Assembly (NCBI RefSeq): GCF_013408525.1
Contig: NZ_JACBZM010000001.1
Span: forward strand, 3,162,001-3,226,000
Direction: 5' to 3'
DNA: 64,000 nt
Source: Nocardioides aromaticivorans
GTDB taxonomy: Bacteria > Actinomycetota > Actinomycetes > Propionibacteriales > Nocardioidaceae
This document shows positions 41,786-51,080 of this stretch, in pieces. The notes under the pieces were generated by a model that saw only the letters and a list, made by a program, of their open reading frames with translations, was not told the DNA's origin and did not search any database. Both the position numbers and the translations under genes were made by a program. Numbering within the stretch: position 1 is the first letter of the stretch; each line of letters starts with the position of its first letter.

Positions 41786-42697
41786 GTGGACCAGCGCACC
41801 ACCGCCCTCGACCGGATCACCCTGACCAGCCTCGTGTGGGGCGAGGTCGACGACACGGCACGCCCGCTCGCCGTCCTCCTGCACGGCTTCCCCGACACCG
41901 CCCACACCTGGCGCCACCTCGGCCCGGAGCTCGCCGCGACGGGCTACCGCGTCGTCGCGCCGTTCACCCGCGGCTACGCCCCGAGCGGGATCCCGGCGGA
42001 CGGCAGCTACCACGTGCCGGCGCTGATGGACGACGCCCTCGCCCTCCACCGCGCGTACGACGGCGACGACCGCGCGCTGCTCGTCGGGCACGACTGGGGC
42101 GCGATCACGGCCAACGGCATCGCGGCGTCCGATGCCAACCCGTTCGCCGACGTCGTCTCGCTCGCGGTCCCGCCGTTCTCCGCGATGAACCCGCGCAGCG
42201 ACGACCTGACCCGCTGGCTGCGGATCCTGCCGCGGCAGGCTGGCATGAGCTGGTACACCCTCTTCAACCAGCTGCCCGGCCTCCCCGAGCGCACCTTCGA
42301 GCGGCTCGTCGCCCACCTGTGGCGGCGCTGGTCGCCCGGCTTCGACGCCACCGAGGACCTCGCCCACCTCGCGGCCGCGCTGCCCGACGACGCCCACCGC
42401 TCCGCGGCGATCGGCTACTACCGCGCCCAGCCGCGCACCTGGCGGCTGCCGGCGCGCTACCAGCCGCTGGCCCGCGACTGGACCGGCGCGCCAAAGGTGC
42501 CGCTGCTCTTCCTGCAGGGCGCCGACGACGGCTGCCTCGACGCGCGCTGGGCAGCCCGGATCGGGGACCGGCTGCCCGCCGGCAGCCGGGTCGCCGTCGT
42601 GGAGGACGCGGGGCACTTCCTCCAGCTCGAGCGGCCCGACGTGGTCAACGCCCGGATCCTCGAGTACCTCCACGAGCGAGCGGCGGCCCGCTCGTGA
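41786..42697 (+). CDS. Alpha/beta hydrolase, epoxide-hydrolase/dehalogenase-like
   Basis: This 303-aa protein has the oxyanion motif LLHGFPDTAHTWR, the Asp nucleophile in LVGHDWGAITAN, LFLQGADDGCLD and the catalytic His in EDAGHFLQLERP. The substrate is not known. It is probably repressed by the divergent MarR. Its stop overlaps the following methyltransferase gene by 4 nt (GTGA), so the two form a bicistronic unit. Confidence 0.9.
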   Translation: MDQRTTALDRITLTSLVWGEVDDTARPLAVLLHGFPDTAHTWRHLGPELAATGYRVVAPFTRGYAPSGIPADGSYHVPALMDDALALHRAYDGDDRALLVGHDWGAITANGIAASDANPFADVVSLAVPPFSAMNPRSDDLTRWLRILPRQAGMSWYTLFNQLPGLPERTFERLVAHLWRRWSPGFDATEDLAHLAAALPDDAHRSAAIGYYRAQPRTWRLPARYQPLARDWTGAPKVPLLFLQGADDGCLDARWAARIGDRLPAGSRVAVVEDAGHFLQLERPDVVNARILEYLHERAAARS

Positions 42698-43476
42698 CCA
42701 GCACCTGGGACCCGGGTCGCTATCTCGCGTTCGCCGGCGAACGTGGACGCCCCTTCGTCGACCTGGTCGCGCGCATCGACGCCACCGACCCGCGGGTCGT
42801 CGTCGATCTCGGCTGTGGTCCTGGCAACCTCACCTCCCTCCTGGCCGATCGCTGGCCTGCTGCCGCGGTCACCGGTGTCGACTCCAGTGCCGACATGGTG
42901 CGCGCCGCCTCCGACAGTCCGGCCGCGGAGCGCGTGGTCTTCCACAGGCAGGACCTGCGGGACTGGCTGCGCGAGGCCGAGCCGGGCCAGGTCGACGTCC
43001 TGGTCTCGAACGCGACCCTCCAGTGGCTGCCCGAGCACCTCGACCTCCTGCCCGCCCTGGCCGAGGCCGTCGCACCCGGTGGCTGGCTCGCCTTCCAGGT
43101 GCCCGGCAACCACCTCGCTCCCAGCCACACCCTCCTCGCGGAGCTGGCCGCCGAGCCGCCGTACGACGTCCACACGGCCGGCGCCGCCCGGGTCGGCGCA
43201 CACGACGCCGTGACCTACCTTCGCGCGCTCCAGGCGCTGGGCTGCGAGGTCGATGCGTGGGAGACGACCTACCTCCATGTGCTGCACGGGGAGGACCCGG
43301 TCTTCACCTGGGTCTCCGGCACCGGCGCCCGGCCGATCCTGCACGCCCTGCCCGAGGACCTCCGCGGTCGCTTCGAGGAGGAGTACAAGGCGCGGCTCCG
43401 GGCGGCGTACCCGGACGACGGCCACGGCGTGGTGCTGCCCTTCCGGCGGATCTTCGTCGTCGCGCGCGTGCCGTAG
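42694..43476 (+). CDS. tam: Class I SAM methyltransferase, trans-aconitate 2-methyltransferase-like
   Basis: This 260-aa enzyme has the SAM-binding motif VVVDLGCGPGNLTSLL, the acidic VTGVDSS, LVSNATLQWLPEH and a C-terminal FRRIFVVAR. The WDPGRYLAFAGERGRPFVDLVARI opening is characteristic of the Tam group, which methylates trans-aconitate to remove this aconitase inhibitor. The GTG at 42694 overlaps the hydrolase stop. The Tam name fits best by overall pattern, but other small-acid methyltransferases share it. Confidence 0.82.
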   Translation: MTSTWDPGRYLAFAGERGRPFVDLVARIDATDPRVVVDLGCGPGNLTSLLADRWPAAAVTGVDSSADMVRAASDSPAAERVVFHRQDLRDWLREAEPGQVDVLVSNATLQWLPEHLDLLPALAEAVAPGGWLAFQVPGNHLAPSHTLLAELAAEPPYDVHTAGAARVGAHDAVTYLRALQALGCEVDAWETTYLHVLHGEDPVFTWVSGTGARPILHALPEDLRGRFEEEYKARLRAAYPDDGHGVVLPFRRIFVVARVP

Positions 43477-43482
43477 AACACC

Positions 43483-43512
43483 TTGCCCGGCTTTGTTACT
43501 CGCGAGTAATCT
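43483..43512 (+). promoter_or_regulatory. Promoter and operator palindrome of the DUF4442 gene
   Basis: TTGCCC and TAATCT (43507-43512) are 18 nt apart. The latter ends 6 nt before the ATG, so the mRNA is leaderless. The perfect dyad TTACTCG-CGAGTAA (43496-43509) overlaps the -10, as expected for a TetR-type repressor site. The regulator is not adjacent. TTACT-type sites occur before lipid-metabolism genes in actinobacteria. Confidence 0.6.
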
Positions 43513-43518
43513 CGACCC

Positions 43519-43998
43519 ATGACTCAGGTGCACAACCTCTGGAAGACGACCACCGGCCTCCCCGTCGTCGGCGGCACGATCGGCAAGCGCGTCTTCTCGA
43601 TCGCCTTCGCGCAGAAGGCGCCCTACTTCGCGACCATCCACCCCCGGGTGACCGAGATGGGGCCCAACCACTGCGAGGTCGTGATCCCCAAGCGGCGCAG
43701 CGTGCAGAACCACATCGGCACGGTCCACGCGATCGCCATGTGCAACGGCCTCGAGATGGCGATGGGCGGCCTCGCCGAGTCGACGATCCCCAGCAGCAAG
43801 CGGTGGATCCCCAAGGGCATGAGCATCTCCTACACGGCCAAGGCGACCGGTGACGTCACCTGCATCGCCGAGACCGACCAAGAGCAGTGGGACACCGCCG
43901 AGGGCGACCTGCCCGTGCGGGTCCGCGGCGAGCTCGCCGACGGCACCGTCGTCATCGAGGGCACGATCACGCTCTGGGTGACCTCGAAGAAGAAGTAG
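43519..43998 (+). CDS. DUF4442 hotdog-fold protein, possible acyl-CoA thioesterase
   Basis: This 159-aa protein has the hotdog-type segment NHIGTVHAIAMCNGLEMAMGGLAES, with a helix after the HIGTVHA motif, as in DUF4442 and YiiD-type thioesterases. No catalytic Asp typical of PaaI is obvious. It is a single gene under a strong palindrome. A role in acyl-CoA or fatty-acid hydrolysis is an inference from fold and operator type. Confidence 0.8.
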   Translation: MTQVHNLWKTTTGLPVVGGTIGKRVFSIAFAQKAPYFATIHPRVTEMGPNHCEVVIPKRRSVQNHIGTVHAIAMCNGLEMAMGGLAESTIPSSKRWIPKGMSISYTAKATGDVTCIAETDQEQWDTAEGDLPVRVRGELADGTVVIEGTITLWVTSKKK

Positions 43999-44022
43999 GC
44001 GACTCGGCCGGGGCCGCGCCGG

Positions 44023-44904
44023 TCAGACAGGCCCGCCCCGGTCGTTGTCGATCCCTGCCGCGACGGAGACGACGTCGATCTTCTTCTCGCCGACGAAGCG
44101 CCTCTGGATCCAGGTCGCGAGCAGGGTCAGCAGCAGGTTGAGCCCGACATAGAGAACCGCCAGCACGATGGCCGTCGGCACCTGGTTGTGGAACTCCTTG
44201 TAGATCGACTGGCCGACCCTGGTCAGGCCGGGCGCGGCGACGGCGTAGCCGAGGCTGGTGTCCTTCAGGGCGACGACCATCTGGCTGATGATGGCCGGAA
44301 GCATGACCTTCACGGCCTGCGGCAACAGGATGATGGTCATGACCTGGGTCTTGCGCATGCCGATCGCGTACGCCGCCTCCGCCTGCCCCTTCGGCACGGC
44401 GTTGACGCCGGCGCGGACCACCTCCGCGAGCACGGCGCCGTTGTAGCAGGTGAGTGCGATGACCACCGTGAAGAACCCCGAGCGCTGGTCGATCCACAGG
44501 AAGCTGCCCTGTACCGAGATGAACCACATGTAGAAGACGAAGAACATCATCAGCAGCACGGGCATGGCGCGGAAGAACTCGACGACGACCCATGCCGGCC
44601 AGCGGATGAAGGCGTGGTCGGACATCTTGGCGACGCCGAACAGGAAGCCGAAGACGACGGCGCCGATGATCGCGAACACCGCCATGGTCACCGTGTCGAC
44701 CAAGCCGTCGAGGATGAGGGCGCTGAGGTAGTCCGGCGTCACGAAGGGCTCCCAGAGCCCGTACTCGAACTGGCCGTCGTTGTTGAGCTTCACGACCGCG
44801 TAGACGACGGCGGCGATGATGCCCGCCGATGCGATCGCGGTGTACATCCGGTGCCGCATCCGGGTGGCGGGACCGGGGGCGTCGAAGAGGACACTCGCGG
44901 CCAT
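44023..44904 (-). CDS. gluD: Glutamate-type ABC transporter permease (GluD-like)
   Basis: This 293-aa permease has an N-terminal helix (about residues 22-40) and a five-helix core. It carries the EAA motif AEAAYAIGMRKTQVMTIILLPQAVKVMLPAI, preceded by GAVLAEVVRAGVNAVPKGQ. It pairs with GluC to form the amino-acid channel. The ATG overlaps the gluC stop (TGATG). The N-terminal extension with NNDGQFEYGLWEPFVTP is typical of the GluD member of the actinobacterial gluABCD system. Confidence 0.9.
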   Translation of the reverse strand: MAASVLFDAPGPATRMRHRMYTAIASAGIIAAVVYAVVKLNNDGQFEYGLWEPFVTPDYLSALILDGLVDTVTMAVFAIIGAVVFGFLFGVAKMSDHAFIRWPAWVVVEFFRAMPVLLMMFFVFYMWFISVQGSFLWIDQRSGFFTVVIALTCYNGAVLAEVVRAGVNAVPKGQAEAAYAIGMRKTQVMTIILLPQAVKVMLPAIISQMVVALKDTSLGYAVAAPGLTRVGQSIYKEFHNQVPTAIVLAVLYVGLNLLLTLLATWIQRRFVGEKKIDVVSVAAGIDNDRGGPV

Positions 44905-45587
44905 CAGGCGATCCTCCAGCGTCGTTCGAAGGTCAGCGAGATCATCGACACGATCTCGACCAGCACGATGTAGCCGATGGCGAAGGCGAGGAAGATCCCG
45001 ATCCGCTGGCTGCTGTAGTCGTTGGTCAGGCCGCGCATGGTCGCGGTGGCCTCGGCGAGGAAGAAGATCGCGGCGACCGAGGTGTTCTTGAGCATCGCGA
45101 TGAGTGCACTCGCGACGGGTGGCACGGACGCGCGGATCGCCTGGGGGAGCACGACCTGGGTCATCACGCCGCTGAACGGCAGGCCGATGGCCCGCGCGGC
45201 CTCGGCCTGGCCCATCGGCACCGCGTTGACCCCGGAGCGCAGGCCCTCGCAGACGAAGCACGCGGTGTACAGGCTCAGCGCGACGAACGCCGTGGCGAAC
45301 GCCGAGGTGAAGTCGTAGCTGCCGATGTGCACCTGCACCCACCTGAAGTTGATGCCGATGATCGGCGCCGCGAAGTGGAAGAAGATGAAGATCAGGACCA
45401 GCGGGGTGTTGCGCACGACCGACACGTAGACCGCGGCCAGCGAACGCAGCACGGCGATCGGGCCCACGCGCATCGCGACGAGCAGGGTGCCCAGAACCAG
45501 GGAAGCAACGGCGCACACGAGGAACAGGGCCAGCGTGTATCCGAATCCCTTGAAGAACTCGTCGAGGTTGTCGAGCACTGCGCTCAA
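44904..45587 (-). CDS. gluC: Glutamate-type ABC transporter permease (GluC-like)
   Basis: This 227-aa permease has about five membrane helices, the SVVRNTPLVLIFIFFHFAAP segment and the EAA loop AEAARAIGLPFSGVMTQVVLPQAIRAS. The likely start is the TTG at 45587, with AGGGGA about 6 nt upstream. The GTG at 45578 is an alternative but has poor spacing. It follows the gluB gene after a hairpin, which should lower its expression relative to the binding protein. Confidence 0.92.
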   Translation of the reverse strand: MSAVLDNLDEFFKGFGYTLALFLVCAVASLVLGTLLVAMRVGPIAVLRSLAAVYVSVVRNTPLVLIFIFFHFAAPIIGINFRWVQVHIGSYDFTSAFATAFVALSLYTACFVCEGLRSGVNAVPMGQAEAARAIGLPFSGVMTQVVLPQAIRASVPPVASALIAMLKNTSVAAIFFLAEATATMRGLTNDYSSQRIGIFLAFAIGYIVLVEIVSMISLTFERRWRIA

Positions 45588-45608
45588 CGGGATCCCCTCT
45601 CCGTCCGG

Positions 45609-45644
45609 GGAGCTGGGGCCCGTCCTGCGACGGGCCCCAGCTCC
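45609..45644 (-). terminator. Stem-loop between gluB and gluC (attenuator or mRNA stabiliser)
   Basis: A perfect 16-bp stem (GGAGCTGGGGCCCGTC and complement, 45609-45624 and 45629-45644) lies 15 nt after the gluB stop. Hairpins here are common in importer operons and make the binding protein more abundant than the permeases. Confidence 0.7.
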
Positions 45645-45659
45645 GGAGTCATGCGTGGG

Positions 45660-46550
45660 TCACTTGCAGGGCTGCAGCGTGGGCGGCTCGGGCGTCTCGA
45701 CGCCCGATGGCCCGAGCGTCAGCTCGAACGCCTCGGCCCACGACCCGTCCTCGAACGCCGCCTTGAGGACACCGTCGATCCACTCACACATCTCGGGGTG
45801 GTCCTTGCCGTAGCCGACGCCGATGTTCTCGGTGGAGAACTGGTCGCCGACGACCTTGAGCTGACCCTCGTTCTGGGCGGCGAGCCCGGCGAGGATCGTG
45901 CCGTCGGTCGACATGGCCTCGTAGGTGCCGTCGAGGACCTTCTCCGCGCACTCGGAGTACGAGTCGGCGCCGACGCCCTTGGCGCCCTTGGCCTTGACGT
46001 TCTCGAGCGAGGTCGATCCGGTGACGGAGCAGACCTCCTTGCCCTTGAGGTCGTCGATGCCGGTGACGTCGCTGTCCTCCTTCACCAGGACCTGCTGGCC
46101 GGTGACCATGTAGGGGCCTGCCTGGCCGACGACCTTCTGCCGATCGTCGGTGATCGAGTACGACGCCAGGACGATGTCGACCTTGCCCGACTCCAGGTAG
46201 GGCTCGCGGTTGTCGGAGATCGTCTCCTCCCAGTTGACCTTGTCGCTGGCAGGGTCGATGCAGAGGTCGGCGATCAGCAGCTTGGCGATCTCGATGTCGA
46301 AGCCCTTCGGCACGTCGTCCGTCGCGCCCTGGAAGCCGACGCCCGGCTGGTCGGTCTTGTGGCCGACGTTGATCGTGCCGGCCTTGGCCAGCTCGGCCAT
46401 CCGCGATCCCTCGTCGAACTTCTTGTCGCAGTCGCTCTTCGCGTCGACGTCACGTCCCTCGTCGTCGCTCCCCGCATCGCCGCACGCTGCCAACCCGGCA
46501 GCGATCGCGATGCCCGCAGTGGTGGCCGCAAAGGCCTTCCTCAGTCGCAT
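45660..46550 (-). CDS. gluB: Glutamate-type ABC transporter substrate-binding lipoprotein (GluB-like)
   Basis: This 296-aa protein has a lipoprotein signal (RLRKAFAATTAGIAIAAGLAAC, Cys at 23) and a family 3 solute-binding fold. Binding-site segments are NVGHKTDQPGVGF, GFDIEIAKLLIADLC, SITDDRQKVV and VTGSTSLENV. ATG 46550 fits the signal peptide. It lies between the ATPase and permease genes and captures the amino acid outside the membrane. Glutamate, rather than another polar amino acid, is inferred from the similarity of gene order to gluABCD. Confidence 0.92.
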   Translation of the reverse strand: MRLRKAFAATTAGIAIAAGLAACGDAGSDDEGRDVDAKSDCDKKFDEGSRMAELAKAGTINVGHKTDQPGVGFQGATDDVPKGFDIEIAKLLIADLCIDPASDKVNWEETISDNREPYLESGKVDIVLASYSITDDRQKVVGQAGPYMVTGQQVLVKEDSDVTGIDDLKGKEVCSVTGSTSLENVKAKGAKGVGADSYSECAEKVLDGTYEAMSTDGTILAGLAAQNEGQLKVVGDQFSTENIGVGYGKDHPEMCEWIDGVLKAAFEDGSWAEAFELTLGPSGVETPEPPTLQPCK

Positions 46551-46591
46551 CCTTCTTTGTCCTCTCCTTGCCGAGATCTGGTTCGAACGGG

Positions 46592-47377
46592 TCAGTGCTT
46601 GAGGATCTTGCCGAGGAAGTCCTTGGCGCGATCGCTCTGCGGATTCGTGAAGAAGCTCTCCGGGTCGGCCGACTCGACGATGCGTCCGTCGGCCATGAAC
46701 ACCACCCGGTTGGCGGCGGTGCGGGCAAAACCCATCTCGTGGGTGACCACGATCATCGTCATGCCGCGCTCGGCGAGGTCGACCATGACCTCGAGGACCT
46801 CCTTGATCATCTCGGGGTCCAGCGCCGAGGTCGGCTCGTCGAAGAGCATCACCTTCGGCTCCATCGCGAGCGCCCGGGCGATCGCGACGCGCTGCTGCTG
46901 CCCACCGGAGAGCTGGGCGGGGTACTTCGCCGCCTGGTGCCCGACGCCGACCCGGTCGAGCAGCTCCTTCGCGCGCGCCTCGGCCTCGGCCTTCGGCGTC
47001 TTGCGCACCTTGATCGGGCCGAGCGTGACGTTCTCGAGGATCGTCTTGTGGGCGAACAGGTTGAAGCTCTGGAACACCATGCCCACGTCGGCGCGGTGCG
47101 CGGCGAGGGCCTTGCCCTCCTGGGGGAGCGGCTTGCCGTCGACCTTGATGTCGCCCTGGTCGACGGTCTCGAGCCGGTTGATCGTGCGGCAGAGCGTGGA
47201 CTTGCCGGAGCCGGACGGGCCGATGACGACCACGACCTCGCCCTTGGTCACGGTGAGCTCGATGTCCTGGAGGACATGCAGCTCGCCGTACCACTTCTGG
47301 ACGCCGTGCAGCTCCACGAGCGGCTCGCCGGAGCGAGCCTTGCCGAGATCAACCGCTGCGTCATCGGAGACGGTCAT
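46592..47377 (-). CDS. gluA: Glutamate-type ABC transporter ATP-binding protein (GluA-like)
   Basis: This 261-aa ATPase of the polar amino-acid uptake group has Walker [14 protein letters not shown], the Q-loop [13 protein letters not shown], the signature [16 protein letters not shown], Walker [15 protein letters not shown] and the switch His in VVTHEMGFA. It is the first gene of gluABCD. TAGCGT (47386-47391, minus) ends 8 nt before the ATG, suggesting a nearly leaderless operon mRNA. Confidence 0.95.
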   Translation of the reverse strand: MTVSDDAAVDLGKARSGEPLVELHGVQKWYGELHVLQDIELTVTKGEVVVVIGPSGSGKSTLCRTINRLETVDQGDIKVDGKPLPQEGKALAAHRADVGMVFQSFNLFAHKTILENVTLGPIKVRKTPKAEAEARAKELLDRVGVGHQAAKYPAQLSGGQQQRVAIARALAMEPKVMLFDEPTSALDPEMIKEVLEVMVDLAERGMTMIVVTHEMGFARTAANRVVFMADGRIVESADPESFFTNPQSDRAKDFLGKILKH

Positions 47378-47489
47378 GCGTTCGGACGCTAGCGGGTGAT
47401 CCGTCCCACCGGCTAGTGCGACAGGCGGAAGAGATCATTTCGTGACGAGCGCTGATCGCATCCGATGGTCCGGCCGGAGCCGGTCGGCG

Positions 47490-47876
47490 TCAGAAGACCG
47501 CCGGCACCACGCTGAGTGCCAGCCCGAGCGCGATCGCCCCCACCGCCAGGGGTACGGCGAGCCGGCCGGCCCGCGACGGCACCGGCTCGTCGGCGGCGGT
47601 GATGCCCATGTCGCGGCGCCACTCGGCCTCCTCCTGCTCCCACACGCCGGTCGGCGTCACCGCGCGCAGCCCGCCGCCGATGGCGAGGAGCAGCAGCGTG
47701 AAGGTGCCGCCGGCGACCGTGAGCACAGTCAGGATCGCGCGCACGCCGCGGGTGTCGGTGCCGAACATCAGCCCGGCGCCCAGCAGGACCGCGACCGCGA
47801 GGGCGACGATGCTCAGGATGCTGCCGATGACCTGGTTGTGGCGGGCGACGAAGCCGGGGGGAGCGGTGTCAGCCAT
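47490..47876 (-). CDS. Hypothetical membrane protein, 128 aa
   Basis: Three hydrophobic helices are visible: about residues 16-38 (VIGSILSIVALAVAVLLGAGL), 46-68 (LTVLTVAGGTFTLLLLAIGG) and 105-126 (AVPLAVGAIALGLALSVVP). A WEQEEAEWRRDMGI loop lies between helices 2 and 3. No family is recognised. It is convergent with no gene and divergent from miaB, with which it shares a 75-bp control region. Confidence 0.75.
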   Translation of the reverse strand: MADTAPPGFVARHNQVIGSILSIVALAVAVLLGAGLMFGTDTRGVRAILTVLTVAGGTFTLLLLAIGGGLRAVTPTGVWEQEEAEWRRDMGITAADEPVPSRAGRLAVPLAVGAIALGLALSVVPAVF

Positions 47877-47951
47877 GCGCCGAGACTATGACACCGGCGC
47901 CGTGATCGAGATTCGGGCGGCGGCCCCCTGCCGCCGTACCCTTTTCCTGCC

Positions 47952-49457
47952 ATGACCAGCACCGCAGCCCCCACCGAGCAGAGGACCTACGAGGTCCGCA
48001 CCTACGGGTGCCAGATGAACGTGCACGACTCCGAGCGCCTCTCCGGCCTGCTCGAGGACGCCGGGTACCTCGCCGCCGCCGAGGGTGAGCAGGCCGACGT
48101 GGTCGTGTTCAACACCTGCGCGGTGCGGGAGAACGCCGACAACCGGCTCTACGGCAACCTCGGCCACCTCGCGCCCGTGAAGGCCAGCCGGCCCGGGATG
48201 CAGATCGCCGTCGGCGGCTGCATGGCGCAGAAGGACCGCGACACCGTGGTGAGGAAGGCGCCGTGGGTCGATGTCGTCTTCGGCACCCACAACATCGGCT
48301 CCCTGCCCGCGCTGCTCGACCGGGCGCGCGTCCAGCAGGAGGCGCAGGTCGAGATCCTCGAGTCGCTCGACGTGTTCCCCTCGACGCTGCCGACCAAGCG
48401 GGAGTCCGCGTACGCCGCCTGGGTGTCGGTCAGCGTCGGCTGCAACAACACCTGCACCTTCTGCATCGTCCCCAGCCTGCGTGGCAAGGAGAAGGACCGC
48501 CGGCCCGGCGAGATCCTCGCCGAGATCGAGGCGCTCGTCGCCGAGGGCGTCTCCGAGATCACCCTGCTCGGGCAGAACGTCAACGCCTACGGCGTCGAGT
48601 TCGGTGACCGGCAGGCCTTCTCGAAGCTGCTGCGGGCCTGCGGCGAGATCGAGGGCCTGGAGCGGGTCCGCTTCACCAGCCCGCACCCCGCGGAGTTCAC
48701 CGACGACGTCATCGAGGCGATGGCCGAGACGCCCAACGTCATGCCCAGCCTGCACATGCCGCTGCAGTCCGGCTCGTCGAAGGTGCTCAAGGACATGCGC
48801 CGGTCCTACCGGCAGGAGAAGTTCCTCGGGATCATCGAGCGGGTCCGCGCCGCCATGCCCGACGCCGCGATCACCACCGACATCATCGTCGGCTTCCCCG
48901 GTGAGACCGAGGCGGACTTCCAGGAGACGCTGAAGGTGGTGCGCGAGTCGCGCTTCGCCGGCGCCTTCACCTTCCAGTACTCCAAGCGCCCCGGCACGCC
49001 CGCCGCCGAGCTCGACGACCAGGTCCCGCAGGCCGAGGTCACCGACCGCTACAACCGGCTGGTCGACCTGGTCAACGAGATCACCTGGGACGAGAACAAG
49101 CAGTTCGTCGGCCGCGAGCTCGAGCTCATGGTCGCCGAGGGCGAGGGCCGCAAGGACGCCGAGACGCACCGGCTCTCCGGGCGCGCGCCCGACAACCGCC
49201 TGGTCCACTTCGAGGCCGACTTCTCGCAGGTCGACGGCGAGCCGCGGCCCGGCGACATGGTCACCGTCGAGGTCACCTACGCCGCCCCGCACCACCTGGT
49301 CGCGGACGGGCCCGTGCGCGCGCTGCGGCGTACCCGCTCGGGCGACGCGTGGGAGCGCCGTACGACGGAGCCCCCGGCCGCCGGACCGGCCGTCGGCCTC
49401 GGGATGCCGTCGGTCGGCGTACCCGCCCCGCTGCCCGAGGCGCCCGCCTGCGGTTGA
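47952..49457 (+). CDS. miaB: tRNA-2-methylthio-N6-dimethylallyladenosine synthase MiaB
   Basis: This 501-aa radical-SAM methylthiotransferase modifies position 37 of tRNAs after MiaA. The N-terminal UPF0004 domain has [18 protein letters not shown] and [12 protein letters not shown] with cluster-binding Cys residues. The radical-SAM motif is [15 protein letters not shown], followed by [10 protein letters not shown] and a C-terminal TRAM region. A 35-residue Pro-rich tail lies beyond TRAM. miaA is 1.9 kb downstream, so the two steps of i6A/ms2i6A formation are encoded near each other. Confidence 0.96.
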   Translation: MTSTAAPTEQRTYEVRTYGCQMNVHDSERLSGLLEDAGYLAAAEGEQADVVVFNTCAVRENADNRLYGNLGHLAPVKASRPGMQIAVGGCMAQKDRDTVVRKAPWVDVVFGTHNIGSLPALLDRARVQQEAQVEILESLDVFPSTLPTKRESAYAAWVSVSVGCNNTCTFCIVPSLRGKEKDRRPGEILAEIEALVAEGVSEITLLGQNVNAYGVEFGDRQAFSKLLRACGEIEGLERVRFTSPHPAEFTDDVIEAMAETPNVMPSLHMPLQSGSSKVLKDMRRSYRQEKFLGIIERVRAAMPDAAITTDIIVGFPGETEADFQETLKVVRESRFAGAFTFQYSKRPGTPAAELDDQVPQAEVTDRYNRLVDLVNEITWDENKQFVGRELELMVAEGEGRKDAETHRLSGRAPDNRLVHFEADFSQVDGEPRPGDMVTVEVTYAAPHHLVADGPVRALRRTRSGDAWERRTTEPPAAGPAVGLGMPSVGVPAPLPEAPACG

Positions 49458-49490
49458 GCAGGTGACGGCGCTGGGCTAGGTTCAGGGGCG

Positions 49491-50222
49491 ATGCCAGCGA
49501 ATGATCCAACGATTCTCGCAACCTCGGGCGGCATCGTTCCTGGCGCACGGACGCGCTGGAGTGTCGGCCCGCTGACGCGTCATGCCGTCGACCTCGCTGG
49601 CGTCGACGGCCGCGCGCCCAAGGTCTGCTTCCTCGCGACGGCCTGCGGTGACGCGCCGATGATCGTCCGCGACTTCTACGACATGGCCCAGGAGGCGGGC
49701 TTCCACGCCAGCCACGTGCAGCTGTTTCCGATGCCCAACGTCGAGGACGTGCGCGCCCACCTCCTCGCGCAGGACGTGATCTGGGTGTGGGGTGGCAGCG
49801 TCGCGGGGCTGCTCGCGATGTGGGAGCTCCACGGGGTCGACGACATCATGCGCGAGGCGTGGCAGGCCGGCGTGGTGCTGACCGGCGTCTCCGCCGGCTC
49901 GATCTGCTGGCACACCGGCGGCACCACCGACTCGTTCGGGCCCGAGCTGCGACCGATCACCAACGGGCTCGGCCTGGTTCCGTGGTCCAACGGCGTGCAC
50001 TACGACTCCGAGGAGCAGCGCCGGCCGCTCTTCCAGAAGCTCGTCGGCGACGGCGTGCTTGCCCCCGGCTACGCCACCGACGACGGCGTGGGCGTCCTCT
50101 ACCGGGGCACGGAGTTCGTCGAGGCCCTCACCGAGGTGGACGGCAAGGCGGCGTACTTCGTCGAGCGCGCGGACGACGGCGGCGTCGTCGAGACCCGGCT
50201 CGAGACGCGCCGCCTTCGCTAG
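49491..50222 (+). CDS. Peptidase E-like (S51 family) protein
   Basis: This 243-aa protein has the S51/peptidase E fold. It has ILATSGGIVPG, WVWGGSVAGLLAMW and the nucleophile Ser in LTGVSAGSICWH, with HYDSEEQRRPLF as a likely His-containing loop. Family members cleave aspartyl dipeptides; others act on cyanophycin. A TAGGTT hexamer ends 8 nt before the ATG. It lies between miaB and a small reverse-strand gene and seems monocistronic. Confidence 0.88.
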   Translation: MPANDPTILATSGGIVPGARTRWSVGPLTRHAVDLAGVDGRAPKVCFLATACGDAPMIVRDFYDMAQEAGFHASHVQLFPMPNVEDVRAHLLAQDVIWVWGGSVAGLLAMWELHGVDDIMREAWQAGVVLTGVSAGSICWHTGGTTDSFGPELRPITNGLGLVPWSNGVHYDSEEQRRPLFQKLVGDGVLAPGYATDDGVGVLYRGTEFVEALTEVDGKAAYFVERADDGGVVETRLETRRLR

Positions 50223-50474
50223 CTAGGCCGGCGACTCGTCCTCGGGCGAGACCTCCGGGTCGCCGCGGGTGGCTGCGGTGTCGGTGTCCTCCTCGCTGAG
50301 CGTCTCGGGCGGGAGCTCCTCGTCCGTGGCCGGGTTGCGCAGCGGGTCGGGGTCGCGCGGCTCGGTGCTGTAGGCGCCGTCGCCGCCGACGCCCTCGATC
50401 GCGTTGGGCCCACCGGGCGGGGGAGCCTGCGGCTCGGCCGTCGGCTTGGGCGGTGGGGGCAGCTGCCCGTTCAT
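50223..50474 (-). CDS. Small Pro/acid-rich hypothetical protein
   Basis: This 83-aa protein is low complexity: the first 25 residues are Pro-rich and the rest are rich in Glu, Asp and Thr. It is probably disordered. A GGAGAGGAAC-type site precedes the ATG, and the gene runs end-to-end with the peptidase gene without a gap, which supports it being real. No family or function is recognised. Confidence 0.55.
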   Translation of the reverse strand: MNGQLPPPPKPTAEPQAPPPGGPNAIEGVGGDGAYSTEPRDPDPLRNPATDEELPPETLSEEDTDTAATRGDPEVSPEDESPA

Positions 50475-50556
50475 GGGTTGTTCCTCTCCGTGGTGTGCGG
50501 GAGCACCACCTCGGAGGTATCCGGCGGGAGCGATCGCAACCGGCCGGAGCGCCGGC

Positions 50557-51045
50557 TCAGAAGCCGAAGTGCGTCAGGGGCGCGAGGTCGCCGCGCTCGA
50601 GCCCGGCGAGGACGACGCGCTCGTGGGGGACCACCGGGTCGGGCAGGGCGTCGAGGCGGAACCACCGCAGGTCCGCGCACTTCGCGGGCTCGACGATGCG
50701 CGGCTCCCCGCTCCACGCGCGCGCCGTGAAGAAGAAGTCGATCCGCTCGTCGATCGGCAGGTCGTGGGCGGTGCGCTGCATCGCCGTCGCGAAGGCGAGG
50801 TCGAGGTCGGCGACCGCGACCTCCTCCAGGGCCTCGCGCCGGGCGGCGTCCTCGGCGGTCTCGCCGCGCTCGACGTGCCCGGCCGCCGCTGCGGCCCAGT
50901 GCCCGTCCATGTAGCCGGTTCCCTGCCGCAATTGCAGGAGCACCTCGGTGCCCGTCCCGCCCGCGGCCTCCCGGAGGAGGAACACGTAGGAGGCGGGGAC
51001 CACCACGAAGCGGGTCTTGCCGGTCGCGGGGTCCTGCACGGTCAC
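50557..51045 (-). CDS. NUDIX hydrolase
   Basis: This protein of about 162 aa carries a NUDIX box, GHVERGETAEDAARREALEEVAV (about residues 56-78), matching GX5EX7REUXEEXGU with Ala/Val replacing the last residues. The RTAHDLPIDERIDFFFTARAW segment is typical. The start is uncertain: GTG 51045 and GTG 51039 both fit, and neither has a strong ribosome binding site. Its substrate, a nucleoside diphosphate derivative, cannot be predicted. Confidence 0.85.
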   Translation of the reverse strand: MTVQDPATGKTRFVVVPASYVFLLREAAGGTGTEVLLQLRQGTGYMDGHWAAAAAGHVERGETAEDAARREALEEVAVADLDLAFATAMQRTAHDLPIDERIDFFFTARAWSGEPRIVEPAKCADLRWFRLDALPDPVVPHERVVLAGLERGDLAPLTHFGF

Positions 51046-51080
51046 CGAGGTGCTCTTCTGCTGTCGTTGGTCGAGCGACG

